Below, piece by piece: positions 8,028 to 16,605 of a DNA stretch of 64,000 nucleotides (the first letter of the stretch is position 1; each line of letters begins with the position of its first letter). Both the position numbers and the translations under genes were made by a program. Source of the DNA: Clostridia bacterium (GTDB lineage: Bacteria > Bacillota > Clostridia > Oscillospirales > Acutalibacteraceae); NCBI GenBank assembly GCA_017409845.1, contig JAFQRY010000002.1, positions 104,940-168,939 on the forward strand, given 5' to 3'. The notes under the pieces are model-generated. The model did not search any database. It was not told the DNA's origin and was given only the letters and a program-made list of their open reading frames with translations.

Positions 8028-9782
8028 ATGCCCCTTGACGGAATTACAATAAATTTACTTAAACAGGAGCTTTCGCAGCATATTGTCGGAAGCCGCATAG
8101 AAAAAATACACCAGCCATCAAAGGATGAACTGGTGTTTCATCTGCGTTCAAGAGAGGGTGCATACCGCCTTCTTGTGTCTGCATCGGCAAACAGCCCGAG
8201 GCTGCATCTGACCGCAAGAGCACCCGAAAATCCTGCAACGCCACCCATGCTCTGCATGCTTTTCAGAAAGCATCTGACGGGTGCAACTATAACGGATATA
8301 CGCCAGCTCGGTCTTGACAGAGTTGTTTTTATCGACCTTGCAGGCACAAACGAAATAGGTGACGCCGTAACCTTCACGCTCTGCGTTGAAATTATGGCAA
8401 AACACAGTAACATTATTCTTGTAAATTCCGACGGAACAATCGTCGACTCTGTAAAGCGAGTTGACTTTACACAGTCGTCGGTGCGTCAGATTTTGCCCAC
8501 CTTCAGATATGAATTTCCGCCCCGTCAGGGCAAGCTGAATTTAGCCGAAACAGAGGTTTCCGATGCCGTTTCAGCAATAAAAAGCCTCACCGGGAAGCGT
8601 CTTTCGGCTGCAATTCTTGAAACACTTGAAGGCGTTTCTCCCTTGATAAGCCGTGAGATTGCGTCATTTGCCTGCGGCGGTGACATCGGCACGGCGGAAA
8701 TGAACGAAATAAACACCGAAAGGCTTACATCAAAGCTTTCCGAAACCAAAGAAACCCTGCTTTCGGGCAAGGCTTCTCCGACCATGCTGATGCGTGAAGG
8801 TGTAAAGCCCTATGACTTTACATTTATGGATATCACGCAATACGGCTTTACCGTAACCGCAAGGGAATTTGAGAGCTTTTCGGAGCTTCTTGATGACTTT
8901 TATTACGAAAAAGACCGCTTTGAAAGAACCCGTCAACGCAGTCAGTCACTTCTGAAGCTGCTCACAAATGCTGCTGCAAGAGCGGCAAGAAAGCTGCAGA
9001 GCAGGCAGGCTGAGCTTGAGGCATGTGCCGACCGTGATACCCTAAGAATCAATGCGGAATTAATTCTTGCAAATCAATACAGACTCGAAAAAGGCTCACT
9101 TTTCTATGACCTTGAAAACTTCTACAACAACAACGAAATCATCCGTATTTCCGCTGACCCCGCACTTTCTCCTGCAGCAAATGCACAGAAATATTTCAAG
9201 GAATACAGAAAAGCAAAAACCGCCGAGAGCATGCTCGGTGAGCTGATTGAACAGAGCGAGCAGGAGCTTGCATACCTTGAATCGGTCATTGATTCGGTCA
9301 ACCGTGCAGACGGCTACACAGAGCTTGCCGAAATACGCAACGAGCTTTATGAGCAAGGATATTTAAAGCGTGCAAAAAATGATAAAACAAAAAAAGCCAA
9401 GCCCATGCCGCCGATGGAATATGTTTCGGATGACGGTTACACAATCCTCGTCGGCAGAAACAATGTTCAGAACGATTTACTGACATTCAAGACAGCAGCA
9501 AAGGATGATTCATGGTTCCATACGCAAAAAATACCGGGTTCTCATGTTGTTGTTATCGGCAACGGTGACATAATCCCCGAACTTACCTGCCGTCAGGCGG
9601 CAATCCTTGCTGCATATCACAGCGGAGGAAGAGAATCCTCGCAGGTTGCGGTTGACTATACCGAAGTCCGCATGCTAAAAAAACCGACAGGGGCAAAGCC
9701 CGGCAAGGTTATTTATCATACCTATAATACTATGTGGGTTACACCAGACAGAGAGCTTTGCGAGAGGTTGAAGAAGAAATGA
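8028..9782 (+). CDS. rqcH: Rqc2/NFACT-type ribosome quality control protein RqcH
   Basis: RqcH binds stalled 50S-peptidyl-tRNA complexes and recruits tRNA-Ala to add C-terminal alanine tails. The 584-residue product has the NFACT-N domain (starting PLDGITINLLKQEL), a central coiled-coil segment (about residues 295-450), and the NFACT-R domain with DDSWFHTQKIPGSHVVV near residues 495-511. These proteins were once called fibronectin-binding protein A; the ribosomal role is established for B. subtilis RqcH. Confidence 0.93.
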   Translation: MPLDGITINLLKQELSQHIVGSRIEKIHQPSKDELVFHLRSREGAYRLLVSASANSPRLHLTARAPENPATPPMLCMLFRKHLTGATITDIRQLGLDRVVFIDLAGTNEIGDAVTFTLCVEIMAKHSNIILVNSDGTIVDSVKRVDFTQSSVRQILPTFRYEFPPRQGKLNLAETEVSDAVSAIKSLTGKRLSAAILETLEGVSPLISREIASFACGGDIGTAEMNEINTERLTSKLSETKETLLSGKASPTMLMREGVKPYDFTFMDITQYGFTVTAREFESFSELLDDFYYEKDRFERTRQRSQSLLKLLTNAAARAARKLQSRQAELEACADRDTLRINAELILANQYRLEKGSLFYDLENFYNNNEIIRISADPALSPAANAQKYFKEYRKAKTAESMLGELIEQSEQELAYLESVIDSVNRADGYTELAEIRNELYEQGYLKRAKNDKTKKAKPMPPMEYVSDDGYTILVGRNNVQNDLLTFKTAAKDDSWFHTQKIPGSHVVVIGNGDIIPELTCRQAAILAAYHSGGRESSQVAVDYTEVRMLKKPTGAKPGKVIYHTYNTMWVTPDRELCERLKKK

Positions 9783-9810
9783 CCACAGCATACGCAAAGG
9801 AGTTGTATAT

Positions 9811-10368
9811 ATGAAACTGTTTAAAAAATTATTCAAAGAAAAAGAACAAAGTGCACCGCCCGTTCTTTTTCCGAATGAGCCTGCACCGCCCTCACGCAAA
9901 ACCATTCCCACCAAGCTGAAGCCGCCCGAAGAAAAATATAAGCTTTACCGCCTGATCAATGTCTGCCGCACTCCCGAAGAAAGAGTTGAAAAAATCAAAA
10001 AATTCATCAGAGAGGTTGAGTTTCTCGGCTTTAAGCTCGATTACATTTCCACCACAGGCGAGAACGAAAGCCACTGCGGCATCATTGCATGGAAAGAAAA
10101 ATACGATAATGCCGATAACTATTTCAGCAATGCTCTTGAGGATTACCGCAGGGTCCGTGAAGAAAACAAAGGCGAGTGGGATGTCACATGGACAGGTTCG
10201 GGTGCACATTTCACCCATCCCGACGGCGTAAGGCTTTATCTCGGAATAGATAAGCCCGACTGCAAAAAGAACACAATGTATATTGACCTTGAAAAAATCG
10301 ACCTCAACCCACAGGTTTCTCTGGATTTTAAAAGATTTTTCATTGAGTGGGATAAGAATAACAAGTAA
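9811..10368 (+). CDS. Hypothetical protein, 185 residues
   Basis: I do not recognise this family. AAAGGAG stands 8 bases ahead of the ATG, so it is probably real. Residues 1-40 are basic and proline-rich (MKLFKKLFKEKEQ then PPVLFPNEPAPP), with no signal peptide, so a cytoplasmic protein with a flexible head is likely. The remainder is a mixed alpha/beta domain with RTPEERVEKIKKFIREVEFLGFKLDYIS and a repeated aromatic pattern near WDVTWTGSGAHFTHPDG. It follows rqcH by 28 bases and is followed by a strong terminator, so it ends the operon. Confidence 0.7.
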   Translation: MKLFKKLFKEKEQSAPPVLFPNEPAPPSRKTIPTKLKPPEEKYKLYRLINVCRTPEERVEKIKKFIREVEFLGFKLDYISTTGENESHCGIIAWKEKYDNADNYFSNALEDYRRVREENKGEWDVTWTGSGAHFTHPDGVRLYLGIDKPDCKKNTMYIDLEKIDLNPQVSLDFKRFFIEWDKNNK

Positions 10369-10383
10369 ATATAAGCTTATACG

Positions 10384-10407
10384 GGCAGGGTGCTTCCCTG
10401 CCTTTTT
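10384..10407 (+). terminator. Rho-independent terminator
   Basis: GGCAGGG and CCCTGCC form a 7-bp stem with a TGCTT loop, followed by TTTTT. Confidence 0.85.
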
Positions 10408-10479
10408 GCTTGTCAAAAATCAAAAAAGAATTACGATTCTTAAGAAATCAGAAAAATTATTAAGAAATACTTAATTCTG

Positions 10480-10508
10480 TTGACATTCAGCGTTCGACTA
10501 TATATAAT
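10480..10508 (+). promoter_or_regulatory. Consensus promoter of the tandem paralogue cluster
   Basis: Perfect TTGACA and TATAAT hexamers lie 17 bases apart. Two TTAAGAAAT repeats sit just upstream (about 10439 and 10460). The short 5' leader has a GGGGTCACCCC palindrome at 10519-10529, before the ribosome site AGAGGA. Confidence 0.9.
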
Positions 10509-10548
10509 CTAATCAAAAAGGGGTCACCCCGAAGAGAGGACTGTATAT

Positions 10549-11523
10549 ATGGACAAAATCTGCAAATCAATCTCCGCATTCATTCTTGCAATCATCGTTG
10601 CAATCAACGCATTCGGAAACCTGATCGGCATCGGCGACATCATCCCCACCGAGCCTGCAACAACCGTTGAAGAAACAACAACTATTCCCGAAGAAACAAC
10701 TATTCCCGAGGAAACAACAAGCCATCCCGATGATGAAGATTGGTACATGCCGACATTGGGCTACAAATACAATCAGGAAGACGGCTCTTACTACATGGAC
10801 GACAAAGACCTCTGGGTCAAAGGAACATCCTACAATGATGTTTACGATAACATTGATCAGGCAACAGCTATGTTTGTTGACCAGCTCCGAATCCGCTTCA
10901 GCTATGAAGACAAGGATTGGATGATTCAGCTCTGGAAGGGTCAGTTCGGTTTTCTTCTTGTAGGTGCGGAAACCGCTGTTTACACCGCTCCGCTCGGCAC
11001 AGTTCAAGGAGCCGAAGTTGACCAATATACGGTTGCCGAAAATGAAGACTGGCTTGATATGCAGCTCGACTGCTACTGGAGCGAAAACAACACGGGTCAC
11101 TACAAAAAAGTTTTCACAAGAGAATACGGAAAATACTGGTGGGCAACAGGCTTTGTCAAGGGTCAGCTCACAAAATATACAATGCCCCGAACCGAGCTCA
11201 AGGTAAAGCATAGAATCACCTTCAAATCCGAAGAAATGGCAAACCTCTTTGTTGAAGGGCTTAAATCTGCAGGCTTTGTAAGAACAGACGATGCAACCCA
11301 CCTTCTTGACGATTCATATTATCAGAGCGGTGCGGATGTTTATCTTCTCTGGGCAACGGTTAATCACGACAATTATAATTATGATGTTACTCCCGTGACA
11401 ACCTTGCCTGCATCAACAACACCTGCAACACATGCACCCACCACAACATCACCTGTATTCACAACAAAAAAAGCTGAATCACCGACCACCACACACCTCA
11501 ACAATTATACTGAATCATATTAA
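10549..11523 (+). CDS. Membrane-anchored DUF4474-like protein, paralogue 1 of 3
   Basis: The 324-residue protein starts with a module shared with the next two genes: an uncleaved-looking helix (residues 8-27, SISAFILAIIVAIN then GN and IGIGDIIPTEP), then an acidic Thr/Pro stalk (VEETTTIPEETT). The outer domain (about 75-275) has GTSYNDVYDN, a DWMIQLWKGQFGFLLVGAE stretch and VYTAPLG, which fits DUF4474 as I remember it; this family has no known function. A second Thr-rich tail (TTLPASTTPATHAPTTT) ends the protein. No sortase motif or lipobox is present. It is the first gene behind the consensus promoter. Confidence 0.75.
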   Translation: MDKICKSISAFILAIIVAINAFGNLIGIGDIIPTEPATTVEETTTIPEETTIPEETTSHPDDEDWYMPTLGYKYNQEDGSYYMDDKDLWVKGTSYNDVYDNIDQATAMFVDQLRIRFSYEDKDWMIQLWKGQFGFLLVGAETAVYTAPLGTVQGAEVDQYTVAENEDWLDMQLDCYWSENNTGHYKKVFTREYGKYWWATGFVKGQLTKYTMPRTELKVKHRITFKSEEMANLFVEGLKSAGFVRTDDATHLLDDSYYQSGADVYLLWATVNHDNYNYDVTPVTTLPASTTPATHAPTTTSPVFTTKKAESPTTTHLNNYTESY

Positions 11524-11549
11524 TTTTTTGAATAGAAAGGGTTATAATC

Positions 11550-12377
11550 ATGGACAATCTCTGCAAATCAATCTCCGCATTCATTCTTGCAATCATCGTT
11601 GCAATCAACGCACTCGGTAACTTCATAGGTATCGGCGATATCATCCCTACCGAACCTGCAACAACCGTTGAAGAAACCACTCTTCCCGAAGAAACTACGC
11701 TTCCTGAAGAACCCACTCTTCCCGAAGAAACCACAGCAACCGACGGCATGACTCAGGCTGAATTCGCTGCTTTCCTTAACGCTGAAACAGCTAAGGCAGC
11801 AAAGGGTTCATACAGCTTCAACAGAAATTGCTCGTACACAGCCCCCATTGACGTCGGCGATTCAACAGATGCTCTCAACAAGGTTATTCAGATGATTGAT
11901 GATAATTCAAACGTTGATACGGTTGTCGGCAGCTTCCTCGGAATCGGCACAAAGAAAGGCTCTTTCCCCGAAGATTATCTTGATGAAAGATATCAGCTTA
12001 AGGCGACAACGCTCACAGCTGATGACCTTGAAAGCTTCAGCTATGCAGACGGTGTTTACAGCTTCACTCTTGCAGATGCTTCAAATCCCAAAAAGACAGA
12101 AGCAACTCCCATTTCAAGATTCACAAACGACTTCAACACTCACGAAGAGGTTGACACAGCAATCAAGGATCAGGTAGGCAGCCTTATCAAGCTCAACAGC
12201 TCAGATGTTGACTACACAAACATCAAGGTTTCAGTTACCGTTGATGGCGGCAAGATTACAAACATTAAGTATCAGTATGATTTCGCTGCAGCTCTTCAGG
12301 TTAAGATCCTTGTCGGTAATGTCAACGGCACCGGTGCCGCTGTCACAAAGGCTGAATTCTCAGATATCGCTTATTAA
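11550..12377 (+). CDS. Membrane-anchored Thr-stalk protein, paralogue 2 of 3
   Basis: The 275-residue product repeats the anchor and stalk of the previous gene (residues 1-45 nearly identical, with four PEET/PEEP repeats) but has a different outer domain. That domain has an N-terminal helical part (QAEFAAFLNAETAKAAKGS), the segment TLTADDLESFSYADGVYSFTL, and a C-terminal beta part with VSVTVDGGKITNIKYQYDF. The same order of features appears in paralogue 3 and, more weakly, in the lipoprotein at 23857-24726, so I infer one uncharacterised domain family. It starts 26 bases after paralogue 1 and is followed by a terminator. Confidence 0.75.
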   Translation: MDNLCKSISAFILAIIVAINALGNFIGIGDIIPTEPATTVEETTLPEETTLPEEPTLPEETTATDGMTQAEFAAFLNAETAKAAKGSYSFNRNCSYTAPIDVGDSTDALNKVIQMIDDNSNVDTVVGSFLGIGTKKGSFPEDYLDERYQLKATTLTADDLESFSYADGVYSFTLADASNPKKTEATPISRFTNDFNTHEEVDTAIKDQVGSLIKLNSSDVDYTNIKVSVTVDGGKITNIKYQYDFAAALQVKILVGNVNGTGAAVTKAEFSDIAY

Positions 12378-12388
12378 TAAATGATTCT

Positions 12389-12420
12389 TCTCCGCATCCG
12401 TCAGAGGTGCGGAGATTTTT
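12389..12420 (+). terminator. Rho-independent terminator
   Basis: TCTCCGCA and TGCGGAGA form an 8-bp stem with an 11-base loop, followed by TTTTT. It separates paralogue 2 from paralogue 3. Confidence 0.75.
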
Positions 12421-12434
12421 CAACTCTTGTTTTG

Positions 12435-12463
12435 TTGACAAATCATACAAAATCTCCTATTAT
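12435..12463 (+). promoter_or_regulatory. Promoter of paralogue 3
   Basis: TTGACA and TATTAT lie 17 bases apart, with the ATG 36 bases downstream. Confidence 0.75.
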
Positions 12464-12498
12464 ATGTATAAAATCACATTTCAAAGGAAGGTATTTTT

Positions 12499-13329
12499 AT
12501 GGATAACTTCATCAAATCAATCTCCGCATTCATTCTCGCAATCATCGTTGCGATCAACGCATTCGGCAACTTCATCGGCATCGGCGACATCATTCCCACC
12601 GAGCCCGAAACAACCGTTGAAGAAACAACAACCATTCCCGAAGAAACTACCGTTACGGCAACCGAGCCTTCATCCGCTCCTTCAATAGTTGTAATGCCCT
12701 CAACAAAAGAGGAAATCGTTGATGCTTTCAATACTGCTGTTAACGCAGTCAAGACAGATGCAAAGAGCGTAAAGCATTCATATTCAAATATCAGCCTCAA
12801 CGGTTCTCCCGTTATTCCCGGCAGTGTTGACAGTATCCTCAAGCTTCTCGGAGGTGCAGAACAATTCCTCAATGATCAGCTTTCAAAAAACAGCAAGGGC
12901 GAAGAAACATATACAGGCGACCGTATTGACGCCGTTTACCCCGTTGAAGGCGAAAGCTACGCATCAAAGCTTACTGCTGAAGATGTTAAGGAAGCAACTA
13001 TCACAGAAAAAGACGGTAAGTGGATTATCACAATCAAAACCGTTGATGACGAAAAATCAGACAGCATCAAGCACGGTCAGGGTCACGCCCCCAAGGCATT
13101 CAATGTTGTTCTTCCCGGTATTGTCAACGACAATGTTCCCGCTGTCGCAGCAAGTATTGTTGGCACGGCAACAATGAATTATCCATCATCCACCTGCACA
13201 GTTACGGTTGATCCCGCAACAGGCAGAGCGGTTATTGCCGATTACTACCTTAACTGGACTATCAACTTTGATAAAGCAGGCGTTTCTATACCCTTCACAA
13301 CCAACGACTACTTCACAATTACTTACTGA
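12499..13329 (+). CDS. Membrane-anchored Thr-stalk protein, paralogue 3 of 3
   Basis: The 276-residue product again opens with the shared anchor (SISAFILAIIVAINAFGN, then IGIGDIIPTEP) and stalk (VEETTTIPEETT). The outer domain holds STKEEIVDAFNTAVNAVK, LTAEDVKEATITEKDGKWIITI and a C-terminal TCTVTVDPATGRAVIADYY strand pair, mirroring paralogue 2 at the level of pattern. AAAGGAAGG precedes the ATG. It has its own promoter, so the three paralogues can be expressed separately. Function unknown; an envelope-associated protein is inferred from the anchor. Confidence 0.75.
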   Translation: MDNFIKSISAFILAIIVAINAFGNFIGIGDIIPTEPETTVEETTTIPEETTVTATEPSSAPSIVVMPSTKEEIVDAFNTAVNAVKTDAKSVKHSYSNISLNGSPVIPGSVDSILKLLGGAEQFLNDQLSKNSKGEETYTGDRIDAVYPVEGESYASKLTAEDVKEATITEKDGKWIITIKTVDDEKSDSIKHGQGHAPKAFNVVLPGIVNDNVPAVAASIVGTATMNYPSSTCTVTVDPATGRAVIADYYLNWTINFDKAGVSIPFTTNDYFTITY

Positions 13330-13416
13330 TTTAAAAACCCGATGACCGTTATTCGGAGGTCACTTTATTGTGCAAGCAAAAAAGCGAACAGTTTTCAAAG
13401 AATAACAAATAAATAA

Positions 13417-13444
13417 TTGACATTCATTGAAATTTTGGTATAAT
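13417..13444 (+). promoter_or_regulatory. Promoter of fba
   Basis: TTGACA and TATAAT are spaced 16 bases apart, 39 bases ahead of the fba ATG. Confidence 0.85.
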
Positions 13445-13483
13445 ATATAAGGTTAAATAAAAAACTTTTCAGGAGTGATAAAA

Positions 13484-14419
13484 ATGGCATTGGTAACAAC
13501 CAAAAAAATGTTTGAAGATGCATACAAGGGCGGCTACGCTGTTGGTGCATTCAATGTTAACAACATGGAAATCATTCAGGGTATCGTTGAAGCAGGTAAG
13601 GCTCTCAATGCTCCCCTCATCCTTCAGGTTTCCAAGGGTGCAAGAGCTTATGCAAACCACACCTATCTTGTTAAGCTCGTTGAGGCTGCTGTTGAAACAA
13701 CAGGCCTCCCCATCGCTCTTCACCTTGACCACGGTCCCGATTTCGAAACATGTAAGGCTTGCATCGACGGCGGCTTCACATCAGTTATGATCGACGGCTC
13801 ACACCTCCCCTACGAAGAGAACGTTGCTCTCACAAAGAAGGTTGTTGATTACGCACACGCTCACGGCGTTGTTGTTGAAGGTGAGCTTGGTCAGCTCGCA
13901 GGCATCGAAGACGATGTTAACGTTTCAGCTGAAGATGCTTCATACACAAATCCCGCTGAGGTTATTGATTTCGTTACAAGAACAGGCGTTGACTCACTTG
14001 CAATCGCTATCGGCACAAGCCACGGTGCATTCAAGTTCAAGCCCGGTCAGGATCCCAAAATCCGCATCGACATTCTCGAAGAAATCGAAAAGAAGCTTCC
14101 CGGCTTCCCCATCGTTCTTCACGGTGCATCATCAGTTGTTCCTGAGTTTGTTGATCAGATCAATGAATTCGGCGGCAAGATGGATAACGCTATCGGCATT
14201 CCCGAAAGCGAGCTCCGCAAGGCTGCTTCACACGCTGTTTGTAAGATCAACATCGACTCAGACCTTCGTCTTGCAATGACAGCTGCTATCAGAAAGTACA
14301 TGGCAGAGAATCCCGGTCACTTCGACCCCAGACAGTATCTTGCTCCCGCTCGTACCGCTATCCAGGGCATGGTTGAGCACAAGATCAAGAACGTTCTCGG
14401 CTGCGACAACAAAGCATAA
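13484..14419 (+). CDS. fba: Class II fructose-1,6-bisphosphate aldolase
   Basis: A zinc-dependent aldolase that splits fructose-1,6-bisphosphate into dihydroxyacetone phosphate and glyceraldehyde-3-phosphate in glycolysis. Class II features are visible: GAFNVNNMEIIQGI at the start, the zinc ligand motif HLDHGPDFE, the signature SVMIDGSHLPYEENV, and VLHGASSVV. It has 311 residues. The ATG at 13484 has AGGAG 8 bases upstream; a GTG nine bases earlier lies too near that site. It stands alone between its own promoter and terminator. Confidence 0.96.
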   Translation: MALVTTKKMFEDAYKGGYAVGAFNVNNMEIIQGIVEAGKALNAPLILQVSKGARAYANHTYLVKLVEAAVETTGLPIALHLDHGPDFETCKACIDGGFTSVMIDGSHLPYEENVALTKKVVDYAHAHGVVVEGELGQLAGIEDDVNVSAEDASYTNPAEVIDFVTRTGVDSLAIAIGTSHGAFKFKPGQDPKIRIDILEEIEKKLPGFPIVLHGASSVVPEFVDQINEFGGKMDNAIGIPESELRKAASHAVCKINIDSDLRLAMTAAIRKYMAENPGHFDPRQYLAPARTAIQGMVEHKIKNVLGCDNKA

Positions 14420-14434
14420 GATAACAATTGATAA

Positions 14435-14462
14435 CGACCCCGGAACGAGTGTTCCGGGGTCG
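14435..14462. terminator. Terminator after fba
   Basis: A perfect 12-bp stem, CGACCCCGGAAC with GTTCCGGGGTCG and a GAGT loop. The T-run is weak on both strands; it lies between two convergent genes. Confidence 0.75.
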
Positions 14463-14477
14463 CTTTACATTCAATGC

Positions 14478-15557
14478 TTATCCAAGAACAGAAAGGATTT
14501 CTTTGAATTCTTCTGTTGCTTTGAAATCGTCTGACAGAGGATATTTTTGGGTTAAAAGCTCTTTTACTCTGCTTTTGGCGATAAACGTGCTGCCGAGTGT
14601 GTGCTTATCAAATTCTTTGCCTTCAAACATTGTTGAGTGCATGGTGGTAATTCTGTCCATGCCGTCAAATTCAATTGCAAGCCCGGCAGCCCTTTTGAAG
14701 TTGTGAATTGCATTTTCATAATCGTTAAGATTGTAATATTTCACACCCAGATGACCGTAAAGATTCATCATCATTCTCCACATCTTGCCGTAGTTTCCGT
14801 CATCATAAGCAAATTCAAGATATTCAATTTCTTTTTGCACGGATTTTATCTGCCATTCATCGGTACATCTGTCATTGTAGAAATAAAAGTGCGAGTAAAA
14901 TGTTGTGCGGAGTAAAAAGCTTTCTTCAATTGCATTTTGAATTTTGAGGTCGTGTTCGGGATGATCTACGGGATAAAAGGTGCCAAACATTTCCTGCCCA
15001 TCTCTCATTCTTGGCATCTCTTTTATGATTTTTTCACAGTCCTCAAATGTTATGCCGCTTCCTTCTTTTAATGAAAGCTCTTTATAAAGTTCGGCGATAT
15101 GTCTTTTGGCAGAAATTCGTATTTTATCATTGCTGCAATTCTGCTTAATATTTTCGTATATCGCAATTATTTTTGCAACATTTTCAACTGTCTTTTCTTT
15201 GAAGTGAACAAGACAAGTCATATATCTCAAAAGAACACGGAAGTCATTAGGGAATTTTTCTTTAAGTCTGTCTATTATTTCCTGTTTTAATTTTTCATCT
15301 GAAAGATTATCATAAGCTTCGAGTTCTTTGGTGATTTCTGCCTCATCTTCAGCTCTGTTAATACCGAGCAACTCATCGACGCTTACCTTGAAAAATCCCG
15401 CAATTTCAGGAAGCATAGTGATGTCAGGGTAACTTTCGCCACGCTCCCAATTGCTGACACTCTGAAAAGTCACTCCCAGAAATTCCGCAAGAGTTTCCTG
15501 AGTAAGCTCTTTTTCCCGTCTTAATCTTTTGATATTTTCGCTTAAATAAATGGTCAT
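14478..15557 (-). CDS. XRE-family regulator with TPR-like C-terminal domain
   Basis: Residues 5-60 form a Cro/CI-type helix-turn-helix (LSENIKRLRREKELTQETLAEFLGV then FQSVSNWERG), followed by DELLG, the usual end of such domains. The remaining 290 residues are helical with TPR-like features (YYNLNDYENAIHNFKRAAGLA). The architecture suggests a regulator that senses a peptide or protein, but no signal can be named. The start at 15557 has GAGGAGAG 7 bases upstream. A weak promoter (TTGTTT-17-TATCAT at 15601-15629), a GACCGGTC palindrome at 15586-15593 and a TTTTCAAGA inverted repeat at 15649-15669 lie ahead and could serve autoregulation. Confidence 0.85.
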   Translation of the reverse strand: MTIYLSENIKRLRREKELTQETLAEFLGVTFQSVSNWERGESYPDITMLPEIAGFFKVSVDELLGINRAEDEAEITKELEAYDNLSDEKLKQEIIDRLKEKFPNDFRVLLRYMTCLVHFKEKTVENVAKIIAIYENIKQNCSNDKIRISAKRHIAELYKELSLKEGSGITFEDCEKIIKEMPRMRDGQEMFGTFYPVDHPEHDLKIQNAIEESFLLRTTFYSHFYFYNDRCTDEWQIKSVQKEIEYLEFAYDDGNYGKMWRMMMNLYGHLGVKYYNLNDYENAIHNFKRAAGLAIEFDGMDRITTMHSTMFEGKEFDKHTLGSTFIAKSRVKELLTQKYPLSDDFKATEEFKEILSVLG

Positions 15558-15696
15558 TGTTTTTCTCTCCTCTGTTAAATTCATTGACCGGTCTGTTTAT
15601 ATGATATCGCATGGGAACGCAAAAAACAATAAAATATCCTTTGAATGGTTTTCAAGAGATTCTTGAAAAACTCAATTGCAATCCCGTATAAAAAAT

Positions 15697-15734
15697 AAAT
15701 GACCTGCATCGGATTTTTCCTTTGCAGGTCATTT
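15697..15734 (-). terminator. Terminator after the NlpC/P60 gene
   Basis: AAATGACCTGCA and TGCAGGTCATTT form a 12-bp stem, and the minus strand continues into a T-rich tail. Confidence 0.75.
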
Positions 15735-15799
15735 TAGGTTCAGGATTGCAAGAGAATTCTTGCACGATTATTATTCTTATCTGCAGAAATTCTTTTTGA

Positions 15800-16426
15800 T
15801 CAGCTGAAAAGCACCGTGACAGGCATGAAGAGCTTTTTGAAAAACTCAACGATTTCTCTGTTTCTTTTTTCGATTCTTTCTTTAAAAGAAAGATGCTGAG
15901 ACTTTGAGCTTTCTGTGTTTTCTTCAACCGCTTCTTCAGAAGCATCATCTGCGTAGCCGAAGGGTCTTATAAAGAAATGCGAAGGATTCTTGTTACCGTT
16001 TTTATCAACAAAATCCTCAACCTCTCTGATGCAGACACCCCATTTGGCATTCATTGCGGAAATACATTCTCCGTCGCCGAGATAAACCGCCGCATGGCTG
16101 CTCCACACAATAATGTCGCCTTCCTTTGCATCTGCCATGCTGTTGATAACTGTGCCGAAGGCTGCTGCTTCGTCTGCCGAGTTATATTCCGAGGTGCTGT
16201 TGCCGAAGGTGATTCCGAAATTGCCGAGAACATAATGCACAAATCCCGAACAATCAAATTTTTCGGGACCTTTGCTTGCATACTGATATTTACAGCCGTT
16301 ATGCTGAGATGCAAATGCAGCAACATCGCTGCCGATAACGGGCTCTGTGCCCATAGCACCGAAGGTAAGAGTCAGGATTATAGCCGCTGCCGCAACAATT
16401 GCCGTTAAGCTTTTTATAATTCTCAT
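15800..16426 (-). CDS. Secreted NlpC/P60 cysteine peptidase
   Basis: A 208-residue exported protein, probably a peptidoglycan hydrolase cutting stem-peptide bonds. Residues 1-26 are a signal peptide (basic MRIIK, then an Ala/Ile/Leu core). The catalytic Cys59 lies in FDCSGFVHYVLG and His111 in SSHAAVYLG. After the catalytic domain there is an acidic stretch and then a charged, amphipathic end (KERIEKRNREIVEFFKKLF) that may bind the membrane or wall. The start at 16426 follows GGAGG by 5 bases. Promoter and terminator are both visible, so it is a single-gene unit. Confidence 0.9.
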   Translation of the reverse strand: MRIIKSLTAIVAAAAIILTLTFGAMGTEPVIGSDVAAFASQHNGCKYQYASKGPEKFDCSGFVHYVLGNFGITFGNSTSEYNSADEAAAFGTVINSMADAKEGDIIVWSSHAAVYLGDGECISAMNAKWGVCIREVEDFVDKNGNKNPSHFFIRPFGYADDASEEAVEENTESSKSQHLSFKERIEKRNREIVEFFKKLFMPVTVLFS

Positions 16427-16479
16427 TTTATCCTCCATGATTTGTTTGATTTTCACAATTCCAAACGCCACAATTTGGC

Positions 16480-16508
16480 ATTATACACAACAAGGAGGAC
16501 AATGTCAA
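16480..16508 (-). promoter_or_regulatory. Promoter of the NlpC/P60 gene
   Basis: TTGACA and TATAAT lie 17 bases apart on the minus strand. Just downstream an imperfect palindrome CCAAACGCCACAATTTGG (16461-16478) may be an operator. Confidence 0.8.
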
Positions 16509-16553
16509 GCTTTTTTACTTGTCAACCCAAAAAGAATTATATAAATACAAAAA

Positions 16554-16583
16554 AGGCAACAACCTTTTGGTGGGCTGCTGCCT
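16554..16583 (-). terminator. Terminator after the HAD gene
   Basis: AGGCAGCA pairs with TGTTGCCT (one mismatch) on the minus strand, followed by TTTTTTG. Confidence 0.7.
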
Positions 16584-16605
16584 GAATTATAATAATTATA
16601 TTATG

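Noticed and set aside
10567-11301. Open 244-codon minus frame
   Set aside because: Antisense to paralogue 1; Cys/Val/Phe-rich as expected from reverse reading.
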